From: a virus
IMG/VR virus record: IMGVR_UViG_3300035698_013333
Location: 1 to 53,150 of that record
DNA length: 53,150 nucleotides
Direction: 5' to 3' (one strand)
Part shown: positions 16,357 through 24,796 of the stretch, one piece after another
Position numbering within the stretch: the first letter of the stretch is position 1
Layout: every line of letters begins with the position of its first letter
Program-made: the position numbers and the translations under genes
Notes under the pieces: generated by a model
Told to the model about the DNA's origin: nothing
The model's input: only the letters and a program-made list of their open reading frames with translations
Database searches by the model: none

Positions 16357-17779
16357 CGTCTTTTTTTGGTTCTTTTGGTTCTTTTTCTTTCCCTTCATCA
16401 TCTCGGTCTTCTTCAATCTCTGATGTACCTACTGGTACTAATCCACCCTTGATATAGTAAACATCTCCACCGAGATAAGGGTCTAGTTTTAAATACATCT
16501 TGCGTATTTCGTTTGGAGATAACGCACCCATATTGAAATATTTATCAGCTATCTCGGAATTCTTCTTGTCATCCTCAATGTTGATATCTTTGAAAACAAA
16601 AGTCCACCCTTCAATCTCCAATCCCTGAACGATTAATATATTGTTTATGAACCACGCTATTTCTTCCTGTTTAGGATTGACAACAGAATCTAAATATATC
16701 CTGTCCGTTGCTTCGGCAACATTTCCTCCTAGTTGACCTTGCTCAACTATTGCGACTCTATAAGGCGGTACTTTGTGGGCAGTCAGAACATCCTCGCGGT
16801 TATCTTTCCGGTACATTCTAAATGATGCCTCATGAGTATCAACGTTAAGTTTCTGGAATACTACCTCTGCTCCTTTAGGTGTTGAAAGGGTAAGAGTTTT
16901 ATGATTGCTGCCTTTAAGTTCTGTCTCGAAAAATTTCGTAATCTCTTCGTTAACTGCAGGCGTAAGTGTAGCTCCTTTTACAAATATTGCGTAGGCCGGC
17001 ACTCCGAAGTTCACAAAAAAATCAATATTATATTCCATTCCTTTCATCGTTCCGAACATTGAGTATAATGCCGGAAGCCATTCAGGAACACCGTAGAGGC
17101 TTGACAGCCAACTATATTGCCTAAAAGATATTATTTCATTGGCTATGTCTTCAGGTTTGGCGACAGCTTTTACAAAATTTCCTGTCTTGCTGTTAAGGAT
17201 TCTGTCGTCTCCGAATAATTTAAAGTAAACATATTTACCGTTTACCCTTTGAACCATCCGCTCTTTGTCATTCATCCACCGCATAGTAACTGCGTTGACG
17301 TGAAAAAGTCCGTTAATCTTGTCCTCAACGTCACGGCTTACTTCCATATATCCGTTACCGCAACCGTCATAATCGAGATAGATTTTTTTCAGGACCATAG
17401 TAATATTTTCCTTAGGATTTACCATGCCAAAAAACTTCATCAACTGATTATAACTTTCATCCCTATCTCTGTCCTTCATCACCTCTTCATCGTCGTGAAG
17501 GAAATCATAGCCCACTCCGACAACATCTTGCTTCTTTGTGTGAATACAGGATGAATGAGTGGTATTAATATTCATCCAAGACATCAACTGCTGTAAGCCG
17601 TAAGGCGGTTCTACTATTTGAGGTTTCCAGTCAGCCATTGTGCCGTCAATCTGCGTAGACATTGGTTTGACTACTTCATATTCTTTCATCTGTTGCATTG
17701 TCACAATGTGGCCTTTTCCGGTAATCAAACACTCGACCTCATTGCTTTTTCCAGTTCTTTTACCTACTCTTTTTCCCAT
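16331..17779 (-). CDS. Portal protein (HK97/PBSX type)
   Basis: A 482-aa portal with the usual elements: QLMSWMNINTTHSSCIHTK near the N-terminus, YGCGNGYMEV-like wing strands (DYDGCGNGYMEV), IISFRQYSWLSSLYGVPEWL, and the stem-region helix GQLGGNVAEATDRIYLD. The last 30 residues are highly charged. Follows the large terminase by 14 bp. Forms the dodecameric DNA gateway of the head. Confidence 0.92.
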   Translation of the reverse strand: MGKRVGKRTGKSNEVECLITGKGHIVTMQQMKEYEVVKPMSTQIDGTMADWKPQIVEPPYGLQQLMSWMNINTTHSSCIHTKKQDVVGVGYDFLHDDEEVMKDRDRDESYNQLMKFFGMVNPKENITMVLKKIYLDYDGCGNGYMEVSRDVEDKINGLFHVNAVTMRWMNDKERMVQRVNGKYVYFKLFGDDRILNSKTGNFVKAVAKPEDIANEIISFRQYSWLSSLYGVPEWLPALYSMFGTMKGMEYNIDFFVNFGVPAYAIFVKGATLTPAVNEEITKFFETELKGSNHKTLTLSTPKGAEVVFQKLNVDTHEASFRMYRKDNREDVLTAHKVPPYRVAIVEQGQLGGNVAEATDRIYLDSVVNPKQEEIAWFINNILIVQGLEIEGWTFVFKDINIEDDKKNSEIADKYFNMGALSPNEIRKMYLKLDPYLGGDVYYIKGGLVPVGTSEIEEDRDDEGKEKEPKEPKKDDDKNTDKD

Positions 17780-17793
17780 TTTTTCACCTCGTT

Positions 17794-19581
17794 TTAAAGT
17801 ATTCCTACACTCATAGTACCATAATAATCGCTATTTGTAACTATTCCATGAACAACTCCGCAAACAGCATCCGCAACGTCTTTGCTGCCTTTAGGCGGAT
17901 GGTCTATTTTCTTTCCCTGTATATCTTCCAAGTGCATGCACTCTTTTAGGAAAACTTCTGATGCTGATAAATCATTATTGAGCTCTTTCAGTCTCATTTC
18001 TAAATTCGAGCCTTGCGGTGAAGAACAATAATAATCTAGCCGGTTCTCGTTTATAGATTCTTTTAAATCCGAAAAAGGAATTATAGTTCTGTCAACTGAT
18101 TGTAGCTCACAACGATATCCTTTTTTCTCCAAAATCTGTATTGAATCCGAACTCTGGAATCCATCAAACGTTATCAGCTGAATGTTAAATCCCATCTTCG
18201 AGAAAGCATAAATATATTCTCTCACTCCGGCTATCTGGATAGGATAATCTTTTGAGCCTCTAAGCCGCATCATCAGGTCAATATAAATCTTAATACCGCC
18301 TTCAGCGTTTAATCCGGCAAAATGCCCTAACGCCAGACCGCAAGCATCACCGGTAAGCGCAAGGTCGATATGAACCGCGTGAAACCCAAACTCATCAATC
18401 GGTTTGAACCATTCTTTGAAAGTACCATTAGCATTCACAGGGTCTTCGATTCTTTCTTTGTTAACATTCTCGATTAATATTCTTGGATATTCAAAGAAAG
18501 CGTTTATCGTCTCGCTTGGCCTTGCTCCGAAATCCCGATAGGCTTTAGTAACGTTTGCCCGAAATGCCTTGAAGAGAAAAGGTACGTGTGGAATCTTATC
18601 AACATCTTTCATATCCTCAGGCATACTTTCAAGCAAGCGCCTGTTTATTCTATCAACGTAGAAAAAATCTCCTGACCAATCGTAGTACATTGAATCCCAG
18701 AGGTTACGTCTTCGTGATAATATATGCGAAGCGCCAAGCTCCCCTTCAATAACCTTCTTTTCTAGGAAGTCCGACTCATACATAGGACTTCCCGCCATGA
18801 CGAGTGCTCCCTTGTTACCGAACCGTGAGCCGATACGTCTGGATAATGTGTGATAGATATCTTCGGCTTGGTCTTTGTTGTCCGTTGACCGATATCCTCC
18901 GGCCTCATCCATTATGCCGATTAAAATATTATATCCGACTGCAGTTCTCCAACTCGAGCTACCGGGAATTATAAAAGTATTGTTTTTGAATCTGAGCTCT
19001 GATAAACAATTCGGGTCTGGGCATCTTGCGTCTTCTCTTTTCCAAGTACGTTCCTGAAACCACTCGCAGTCGGCAATTTTTGCCGCTATCTCGGAAAATA
19101 TTACCTTCTTTGCGTTCTTTTCAGATATGCTCATATTCATAATGGCTATCTTGGAAGATTTATCTATCCCGAAATACTTTTGAGGCTCTTTCATGCATAA
19201 CAATAAATGTTCAAAGAATGTAGCTATGATACTGATTTTGAATGACTTACCTGAACCAATTCCCTCACAAAAAACAGCCTCATCGTACTGTCTTTCCCAC
19301 GGGCTACCTTCCGTGTGGAAAAAATCTCTGATATCTTCGTAAACTACAGGCCGGACAACTCCTTTAAGGTTCAGGTATTTTTTACCCATTACCCAATCTT
19401 CAATCGTTGCCGGAACCCATCTCCATTCATTCTGCACAAATCCTTTACTCATAAGGATATATAAATTACGAGCTTCATCACGTAAATTATCTTCGCAAAC
19501 AATTTCAGCTGCACGCTTTGCTGATAAATCACTCGTAAGATGAACTTGCGGGGTTTGCAATATCGCTTCTTGTAAATCCAT
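17794..19581 (-). CDS. terL: Terminase large subunit
   Basis: A 595-aa packaging ATPase-nuclease. Walker A EGIGSGKS (106-113), Walker B IGIMDEAG (222-228), coupling GSPMYES, and a nuclease domain with Asp406 in HIDLALTGD, a central FDGFQSSDS and a late KDVADAV acidic site. SD AGGAGA nine bases before the ATG; the start lies 53 bp inside the small-subunit gene. Translocates DNA through the portal and cuts it. Complete in length. Confidence 0.95.
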   Translation of the reverse strand: MDLQEAILQTPQVHLTSDLSAKRAAEIVCEDNLRDEARNLYILMSKGFVQNEWRWVPATIEDWVMGKKYLNLKGVVRPVVYEDIRDFFHTEGSPWERQYDEAVFCEGIGSGKSFKISIIATFFEHLLLCMKEPQKYFGIDKSSKIAIMNMSISEKNAKKVIFSEIAAKIADCEWFQERTWKREDARCPDPNCLSELRFKNNTFIIPGSSSWRTAVGYNILIGIMDEAGGYRSTDNKDQAEDIYHTLSRRIGSRFGNKGALVMAGSPMYESDFLEKKVIEGELGASHILSRRRNLWDSMYYDWSGDFFYVDRINRRLLESMPEDMKDVDKIPHVPFLFKAFRANVTKAYRDFGARPSETINAFFEYPRILIENVNKERIEDPVNANGTFKEWFKPIDEFGFHAVHIDLALTGDACGLALGHFAGLNAEGGIKIYIDLMMRLRGSKDYPIQIAGVREYIYAFSKMGFNIQLITFDGFQSSDSIQILEKKGYRCELQSVDRTIIPFSDLKESINENRLDYYCSSPQGSNLEMRLKELNNDLSASEVFLKECMHLEDIQGKKIDHPPKGSKDVADAVCGVVHGIVTNSDYYGTMSVGIL

Positions 19582-20512
19582 CGACTTTAATCTCCTGTAC
19601 CATTCTGCTGAATATTCGTTTTGTTTGGTTCTGGTCTTTTACCTCTGCTTTTACTATTGAAACTAACTTAACTATCGTTGTTCTAACTTCTTGCACTTGC
19701 GCTTCAACGTCAATACCGCCAGACATTATCACATTAATAGCATCTTCTCCACATAACCCGAATTTATCCCAGACCTCTAACATTCGTTTGGTCTGTTGGC
19801 TCAGTAAAGATAAATAACCCTGCTGAATCCTGTGAATAGCCAACACGGCTCTTGAGGCAGACGCTAGGGCCTGCATATTCGTGATTGGAGCTGTCGGGTC
19901 TCTTCTTCTTAAATCATAAGCTTCTCGTAGCCCTGCTCTTAAAACACTTGAGTCCGCTTCCAATTGCGAGTATTTTTCCCAGATAACATTTGTCTGATGC
20001 TCTATCTGGTAAATCAAATCAATCATATGACCGAGAATCTTTTTATTGGCTCTAAGGTCTTTCTTGATGACCTTAATCATGTCAAATCTGATTTGTTCAA
20101 CGTGACGCGAAACTTGAGACTTTGATATTCCGAGAGTTTTTGCTATGTCTCGCATTGTGTAGTTCATAGCAAAATAAAAACGGCCTACTTTATGCCGTCT
20201 TTGTTCGGCTTTGTCTCCGACCAAACCTTCCATAAACATCAGCTCATTGTCGGTCAGGTCAAACTCTACATCAATATGAATTTCAGGCCTCATCAGTACG
20301 TCCACCAAAGTTTCAAAAGTAATTTTTATAAACTCCTTAACCTTAGGATAATCTGCAACCTGTCTGTTAAGTTCTAACAGGTAAATATCAACAGATTCTA
20401 CTATCTCAATGTCTTCCAAACTATCTTCGTTAAGCTCTGGAATAGAGACATTAACAGACTCTACAACCTCAATCTTTTCAATGAGCGTCTTCGGGTGCGG
20501 TGATTTCTTCAT
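19529..20512 (-). CDS. Probable terminase small subunit (HTH protein)
   Basis: A 327-aa protein with a helix-turn-helix MRDIAKTLGISKSQVSRHVEQ in the middle and long helices after it, upstream of and overlapping terL, the place and layout of a DNA-recognising small terminase. It is longer than most. The N-terminus has an internal repeat: EVVESVNVSIPELNEDSLED is followed by a similar copy EIVESVDIYLLELN. Role is by position and HTH; not by a specific family signature. Confidence 0.65.
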   Translation of the reverse strand: MKKSPHPKTLIEKIEVVESVNVSIPELNEDSLEDIEIVESVDIYLLELNRQVADYPKVKEFIKITFETLVDVLMRPEIHIDVEFDLTDNELMFMEGLVGDKAEQRRHKVGRFYFAMNYTMRDIAKTLGISKSQVSRHVEQIRFDMIKVIKKDLRANKKILGHMIDLIYQIEHQTNVIWEKYSQLEADSSVLRAGLREAYDLRRRDPTAPITNMQALASASRAVLAIHRIQQGYLSLLSQQTKRMLEVWDKFGLCGEDAINVIMSGGIDVEAQVQEVRTTIVKLVSIVKAEVKDQNQTKRIFSRMVQEIKVDGFTRSDIANPASSSYE

Positions 20513-20735
20513 AAGTTTTTATATTCCTTTTTGCATTCTCGACATACCTGACTGTTAAGGAGAGCATCTTGTTATGCACTAAAATCATGCTATCGAGAAT
20601 ATCATTTGTCTGCTCGAAGTTATTCTTATTAAACTTCTTAGCTGTTTTTAACCCTTCAAGTTCTACTAACAATTTAGACTTGCGGTCTTCTCCGTCTTTA
20701 ACAAGTACGTTTAACAATTCGCTTCTATTTTCCAT
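20478..20735 (-). CDS. Small helical protein, unknown
   Basis: An 85-aa charged helical protein (LLVELEGLKTAKKFNKNNF in the middle), overlapping the small-terminase gene by 35 bp and the preceding gene by 11 bp. Coiled-coil tendency. Position suggests a packaging accessory, nothing more. Confidence 0.55.
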   Translation of the reverse strand: MENRSELLNVLVKDGEDRKSKLLVELEGLKTAKKFNKNNFEQTNDILDSMILVHNKMLSLTVRYVENAKRNIKTYEEITAPEDAH

Positions 20736-20859
20736 CGGTTAATTTTCCCCAAGCGGATAAAGCCATCCAATAGGCATTATTTCTACTTCCTAATAGTATT
20801 TGCTTCTTCAAATCATCTCCGGCTTTTATTACTTCCAGAATCTTTTCGTCAATCTCCAT
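20725..20859 (-). CDS. Small protein, unknown
   Basis: A 44-aa protein beginning MEIDEKILEVIKAGDDLKK. This ATG has GAGGA six bases upstream and overlaps the ParB-like gene end by 11 bp; longer readings would lie inside that gene. Short helix plus WMALSAWGKL. No family recognised. Confidence 0.5.
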   Translation of the reverse strand: MEIDEKILEVIKAGDDLKKQILLGSRNNAYWMALSAWGKLTDGK

Positions 20860-21919
20860 TATCCTCTTTTTCACTTTCTTTTTGGTCACTAACATCGCTC
20901 TGTCCCTCCGCTCCCGCCGTAACATCTTCGGGTTTAGACGGTTCTGATTGCTTCTGAATTACTGTATCAAATGACAAGCCTTTTGGTAAAGGTAAACCAC
21001 AGCGGTTACAATTTTCGGTATGCTCAAAATCCTGTACAGGTTCGTTACAGATGCAGATGCCGATTTTGGAAAGGCCTTTATCCCTTAATGGCAAACCACA
21101 ATTATGACATTTATTAGATAAATGATTTTCAATATCTATTGTAGGATGCTTACAAGGACATCTCCCGACCAGTAACGGTTCTGTTGTTTCTGATAAGACC
21201 GCCATATCTATCGGTAATCCTAAAAATTCTTTTGCCAGATACAGTAACAATTTCCCTCTTTCTTCTTGAGCATCTATTTCTGGCGTTAGGAATGGCTTCA
21301 TCTTGGATAAAGCCTTTTCGATTATATCCCTTTCATCTGGGAATACCGAGAAAGCCATTATTATCGGGTCCTTTACTATTTCTTCACCGAGCCCGCCGTT
21401 TGGATTGTTAAAGTCATCTGTGTTTAGATTTGATTCCGGTAACTCGTCAAAGGATATAAATGATTCTATTCTATTCCTTTTCATTCCGGTAAGGTCTTCG
21501 ATATCTTCCATCGCTATTCCACCTTCCATAGCTTCTTTGATAGCTCCGGCCATTTTGATTGGATTCTCTTCGCCATGCTGAAAGTTATAAGCAAGCGTTG
21601 ATATAATTGCCTGTTGTCTTGCAAGTGGAGTTCCGTCCTGATTCTCCATTATGACACAGGATATCATATCTTCGTCAGGCCATACTTCCATAAATGCCCT
21701 GAGTCTATGCTCTCCATCTACAAGAACGTAAGGAGTTTCCGTTGTTTCAGGGTCTCCGGCCGGAATATCTGTTACACGGATTTTGATAGGGTCCGTAAAT
21801 CCTACCGCCCGCATATGATTGACCAATCCTCTGTACTTATCTTTCTGCATCTCCTGAGGATTATAACTATTTACGCTTAAATCGATTACTTTTACTTCTT
21901 TTATCTTTGCTTTTATCAT
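20849..21919 (-). CDS. ParB/sulfiredoxin-fold protein with C-terminal zinc motifs
   Basis: A 356-aa protein. Residues 1-100 form a ParB N-terminal domain with the diagnostic VDGEHRLRAF. A helical region follows (EDIEDLTGMKRNRIESF, KorB/HTH-like). Residues 250-310 hold two tandem Cys/His motifs, each ending CNxCGLPL (CHNCGLPLRDKG and CNRCGLPLPKG). ParB-fold proteins next to terminase genes are common in phages and may act in packaging-site choice or as nucleases. The duplicated zinc motif is uncommon. The end is acidic and disordered. Confidence 0.78.
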   Translation of the reverse strand: MIKAKIKEVKVIDLSVNSYNPQEMQKDKYRGLVNHMRAVGFTDPIKIRVTDIPAGDPETTETPYVLVDGEHRLRAFMEVWPDEDMISCVIMENQDGTPLARQQAIISTLAYNFQHGEENPIKMAGAIKEAMEGGIAMEDIEDLTGMKRNRIESFISFDELPESNLNTDDFNNPNGGLGEEIVKDPIIMAFSVFPDERDIIEKALSKMKPFLTPEIDAQEERGKLLLYLAKEFLGLPIDMAVLSETTEPLLVGRCPCKHPTIDIENHLSNKCHNCGLPLRDKGLSKIGICICNEPVQDFEHTENCNRCGLPLPKGLSFDTVIQKQSEPSKPEDVTAGAEGQSDVSDQKESEKEDNGD

Positions 21920-22515
21920 GTCTTTATGCTCTCCTTTATTTCTTCGATTCGTTTATCGAGTGTACACGCATCGTCCTTTTCTGTCTGGATTATGCCTGTT
22001 TGATTGTCTTTGCTGAACCATTCTTTTCTTTTACTGCAGACAGCTGTTTTGGATGCTTCCGTTTTCATTATTCCACATCCTGTACAGCCTGAGCTACATC
22101 CTTCCGTCTCTTCTGCTTTCTCGGCCTTTTTTCTTTCTTCCCACAACCACTCTTTGTCTGTTCCAACATCGATATGGTCCGCAACAAGCGGGGTATCAAA
22201 ATCTTTGCCTCGCATACAATCCCAAATATCGTAGCCGTGCTTTCTTAGAACATAGCTTCTTATTCCTATCCACATCTTTGCGTTGGATTCTCCCCAATCC
22301 TGTTCAGAGAAAACATTGAATTTTAATGCTGTCATAATCAAAGGCTCGCAAAATCTCCTGTCAGCACAGTCGAACATAGCCTCAATTCTCCGACCTATGG
22401 GACTTCCTTTGACATTTCTCCACCCTCTGACAACATTTTTCTCTTGCTTTTCATCCCATTGTACGTAAGAACCGTCATTGAATTTGTCGTTATAAATACG
22501 AACAAAATCAGCCAT
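21916..22515 (-). CDS. Radical-SAM protein, C-terminal part (separate frame)
   Basis: 199 aa starting MADFVRIYND. Its layout (IGRRIEAMFDCADRRFCEPL, later ADHIDVGTDKEWLWEE and CSSGCTGCG) matches the C-terminal third of the TIGR03960-type B12-binding radical-SAM family, which ends with a similar Cys cluster. The ATG overlaps the stop of the middle fragment by eight bases, so it can be translated as a separate subunit. Likely part of one original gene with the two upstream reading frames. Confidence 0.6.
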   Translation of the reverse strand: MADFVRIYNDKFNDGSYVQWDEKQEKNVVRGWRNVKGSPIGRRIEAMFDCADRRFCEPLIMTALKFNVFSEQDWGESNAKMWIGIRSYVLRKHGYDIWDCMRGKDFDTPLVADHIDVGTDKEWLWEERKKAEKAEETEGCSSGCTGCGIMKTEASKTAVCSKRKEWFSKDNQTGIIQTEKDDACTLDKRIEEIKESIKT

Positions 22516-22771
22516 TATAAGGTGACTCTTCGTAAGCACACCATTGAAACGGCGTATGTGGTTTGGGGATGAAAGGATTTACGGATAATTCAATACTCGA
22601 ATTATGCCTGATTTTCCTAGACCTATCCCACATTTCGTCCATTAAAGCATGAAGGCCGATGACATCTTCGCGTGTTTCAAAAGGTAATCCTACCATCGTC
22701 ATTACCTTTGTTTTGATGATTCCTTCCTTAATGGCCTTTTCAAATGCTTCCCAGAACGTGGCATCTCCCAA
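22508..22771 (-). pseudogene. Radical-SAM protein, middle part (out of frame)
   Basis: An 87-codon frame containing VMTMVGLPFETREDVIGLHA and SVNPFIPKPHTPFQW, the second half of the radical-SAM barrel of the same family. It joins the N-terminal part after a run of four A: with three A the reading would pass straight from RRVV into NKHLGDATFW. Only a TTG start is available and no ribosome-binding site is seen, so it is a frameshifted continuation or needs recoding. Confidence 0.65.
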
Positions 22772-22775
22772 ATGT

Positions 22776-23915
22776 TTATTTTACAACTCTTCGCATCCGG
22801 CCGGTTGCTGATTCCAAAGCAAAACAGACAGAGCGTTTCTTCCGGTGGTCATCCCAAGTACGGACAAACTGGTCTATTCTCTCAGAATATCCGTCATATT
22901 GGATTCCTAATTCGATTGCGTAATCCCTTGCCTCGTTGTATCTTGAGTAGTCCGTTGGAGTCAAGCCCATCATCCGTACTGTACCCATATCTTTTCTAGC
23001 GAGAATGGCATCCTTAACACCCTGAAAATTCCTTTCCCGATACGGCTTATACCACGAAAACGGCGCACAGAATCGACAACCGTGAACGCAACCCCTCGTG
23101 ACTTCTACATCCTTTGATAAATATAGACGGTCACGGGCAATATTTTTATTGTAATCAACTATTGTGTAATTATATTTTGCATCTGAAATATCAACTTTTT
23201 GCCAAGCTATTGAATCAGGCGCTTCGTTCCAGAGCTTTTTCATTCCCGCGAATCTTTTGTGGGAATCAAAAGTATTCTCGTAGAACATTGGCACATAACA
23301 GCCCGATATTTTTGATACTGCTTTTAAAATCTCCACTTTCTTTTTGCCTTCTTTCTTCAACCCTCTGATTGTATTGACGATATGAGGTACGTGTTCTTCT
23401 CCTTCGCCAATAAACATCAAGTCAAAAATTGGAGCTAGGATTTCAGGAGCTGTATTTAATACACCGCCTGACATGATGATAGGCCATCTTTCATCCCTGT
23501 CTTTGTACTGGAATGGAATTCCGGCATAAGAAAGCATATGAATCAAATTAAAAGCGTTTGGAGTGAAGAAATAAGAAAAGCCGACAACGTCAAATTCCCT
23601 TAAAGGAATTTTTGTGCCATAGCCGAATAAAGGGATTTTATTTGTGCGTAATGCTCTTCTGACAGCTGACGGCGGGAGATAAGAATAATCCACACAAACG
23701 TCATTAAGCCGTTTCAGAACATTATAAATAATATGAACGCCCATCATTCCCGCACCGGTAAAATACGGAACACAATGCGCTAAACAAAATTTGAAGTCTT
23801 TAGATTCACAGGGAATATCAACATCGAACATTCCTTTTATCCCTGTGTCTAATCGGTCACCTTGCATTTTGTGACCTTTAATTACGGCCTTAAAAGCCTT
23901 TGCATCTATTTTCAC
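22776..23915 (-). CDS. B12-binding-like radical-SAM protein, N-terminal part
   Basis: 379 aa from a GTG with AAGGAG six bases upstream (better than an earlier TTG). Residues 1-200 are a cobalamin-binding-like Rossmann domain (GMMGVHIIYNVL, IPLREFDVVGFSY, FIGEGEEHVP). The [4Fe-4S]-binding CVHGCRFC is at 276-283. The frame stops at ATGRMRRVVK inside the barrel and continues in the next frame. Function of the family is not established. It is the first gene after a strong promoter and leads the packaging genes. Confidence 0.8.
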   Translation of the reverse strand: MKIDAKAFKAVIKGHKMQGDRLDTGIKGMFDVDIPCESKDFKFCLAHCVPYFTGAGMMGVHIIYNVLKRLNDVCVDYSYLPPSAVRRALRTNKIPLFGYGTKIPLREFDVVGFSYFFTPNAFNLIHMLSYAGIPFQYKDRDERWPIIMSGGVLNTAPEILAPIFDLMFIGEGEEHVPHIVNTIRGLKKEGKKKVEILKAVSKISGCYVPMFYENTFDSHKRFAGMKKLWNEAPDSIAWQKVDISDAKYNYTIVDYNKNIARDRLYLSKDVEVTRGCVHGCRFCAPFSWYKPYRERNFQGVKDAILARKDMGTVRMMGLTPTDYSRYNEARDYAIELGIQYDGYSERIDQFVRTWDDHRKKRSVCFALESATGRMRRVVK

Positions 23916-23964
23916 TCTTCTCTCCTTCAGTCGAAGAAGGAAGGCAGACGTTCCCAACAATTAC

Positions 23965-23994
23965 ATTATAATATGTTTGAAATGAAATTGTCAA
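23965..23994 (-). promoter_or_regulatory. Strong sigma70-like promoter for the packaging operon
   Basis: Consensus TTGACA (23989-23994) and TATAAT (23965-23970) with an 18-bp spacer, between a small gene and the radical-SAM/ParB/terminase operon. The leader to the GTG start is about 45 bases. No palindrome overlaps it. Confidence 0.8.
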
Positions 23995-24003
23995 GGATGG
24001 GAA

Positions 24004-24198
24004 TTATTCTACAACTTCTATCTGCAAACAATCGAGACCTCTCCGGCCTGTTTGATAAGATATTTGATTTCTCGTGCTACCTGATATTCTTAAATATGAT
24101 TTGCGTGATTCTTTCAAAAATTGATTTAATAATAATCTCTCTTCCTGATTATCTGCTTCGAGATTTATTCTATTCATAGAAAGAAATTTAGCTCTCAT
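24004..24198 (-). CDS. Small protein, unknown
   Basis: A 64-aa protein with an AGGAGA site six bases before its ATG. It begins MRAKFLSMNRINLEADNQEE and has a basic C-terminal half. Lies between the tRNA-like gene and the promoter of the packaging operon. No family recognised. Confidence 0.55.
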   Translation of the reverse strand: MRAKFLSMNRINLEADNQEERLLLNQFLKESRKSYLRISGSTRNQISYQTGRRGLDCLQIEVVE

Positions 24199-24218
24199 AA
24201 TATTCTCCTGATTTTAAG

Positions 24219-24364
24219 TGTCTCCGGCAGAGACTCGAACTCTGCGATACCGACAGCCTCTCGCTAGTGAACCAACTAGTATAATGCTCACATCATAGCT
24301 ATGTCGTTTGCCGTTTCCTTCTTGACTTTCAGACTTTCAGACTTTTCCGCTTGTCCACAGAGAC
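24219..24364 (-). tRNA. tRNA-like RNA with a long insert replacing the anticodon arm
   Basis: Acceptor strands GTCTCTG (24358-24364) and CGGAGAC (24220-24226) pair over 7 bp with one wobble. TG and a 3-bp D stem GAC/GTC with a GG-containing D loop follow. The T arm is CAGAG-TTCGAGT-CTCTG. One C is unpaired between T stem and acceptor. Between D and T arms are about 95 bases instead of 25-45, with no standard anticodon stem; they contain a tandem CTGAAAGT, palindrome CATAGCTATG and hairpin CTAGT/ACTAG. Total 146 nt, so a degenerate, interrupted or specialised tRNA. Confidence 0.45.
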
Positions 24365-24366
24365 AT

Positions 24367-24537
24367 TTATAATATTTTTTCTCCCGCATCTACTTCTATT
24401 TTATGCTTGTCGTTTAAGTCATCGTAAACTAAATCATCATCCTGTATAAATGTCATAGCAAGTTTATCCGTCAATAATTTTATGAAATTATCAGCCTGTT
24501 CTTTATTTAATAAACCATTTTTATTTAATTTATTCAT
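24367..24537 (-). CDS. Small acidic protein, unknown
   Basis: A 56-aa protein beginning MNKLNKNGLLNKEQADNF with an acidic middle (QDDDLVYDDLND). It ends three bases before the tRNA-like RNA begins and has no good ribosome-binding site. It is the only coding frame I see in the RNA island. No family recognised. Confidence 0.5.
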   Translation of the reverse strand: MNKLNKNGLLNKEQADNFIKLLTDKLAMTFIQDDDLVYDDLNDKHKIEVDAGEKIL

Positions 24538-24540
24538 ATT

Positions 24541-24712
24541 ATTTTAACGATGAGGGAGGGCTGAGACATTCCTACTTTTTAGCAATCCTCGGAAGCCGTT
24601 AACACCCTCGTTTTAGCTATGTCATCGTGAACCATGAATATTAGTCGGACTATTCTGCAGAATGTTTACCGAATGCTAATATCTTCTAGTAACCACGCCT
24701 CACCCAATATTA
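24541..24712 (-). ncRNA. Structured intergenic RNA candidate
   Basis: No coding frame. It can fold into a long hairpin at 24638-24682 (ATATTAG/CTAATAT, then TCGG/CCGA, then palindrome ATTCTGCAGAAT) and a second stem pairing GAGGG near 24556-24560 with CCCTC at 24605-24609. It lies directly after the tRNA-like gene at 24713. I do not recognise the family; it may be a processed part of the same transcript. Confidence 0.35.
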
Positions 24713-24796
24713 TGTGGCGGGTAGGAATCGAACCTACGACAGGATTAATTCCGAGTTTATAGCATGCATCCCGTTCTACCACTGAACAACCGCCAC
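24713..24796 (-). tRNA. tRNA-like gene with an enlarged anticodon loop
   Basis: Perfect 7-bp acceptor GTGGCGG/CCGCCAC, discriminator A, D arm GTTC-AGTGGTA-GAAC, T arm GTAGG-TTCGATT-CCTAC and a four-base variable loop, all canonical. The anticodon stem can form only as GGAT/ATCC (plus a G.A mismatch) and encloses about 20 bases instead of 7, so no anticodon can be assigned. Length is 84 nt. No CCA is encoded. Begins at the base after the upstream gene stop. Confidence 0.65.

Noticed and set aside
24297-24330. tmRNA tag: GCAAACGAC followed by a short frame reading ANDIAMM and TGA
   Set aside because: The match to the common tag start is only nine bases, the frame does not end in an ALAA-like tail, and the element is far too short with no long helix 2 or pseudoknots visible.
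24610-24625. GTTTTAGCTATG on the plus strand, similar to a Cas9-type repeat start
   Set aside because: One copy only, no spacers or second repeat, no cas genes in the window.
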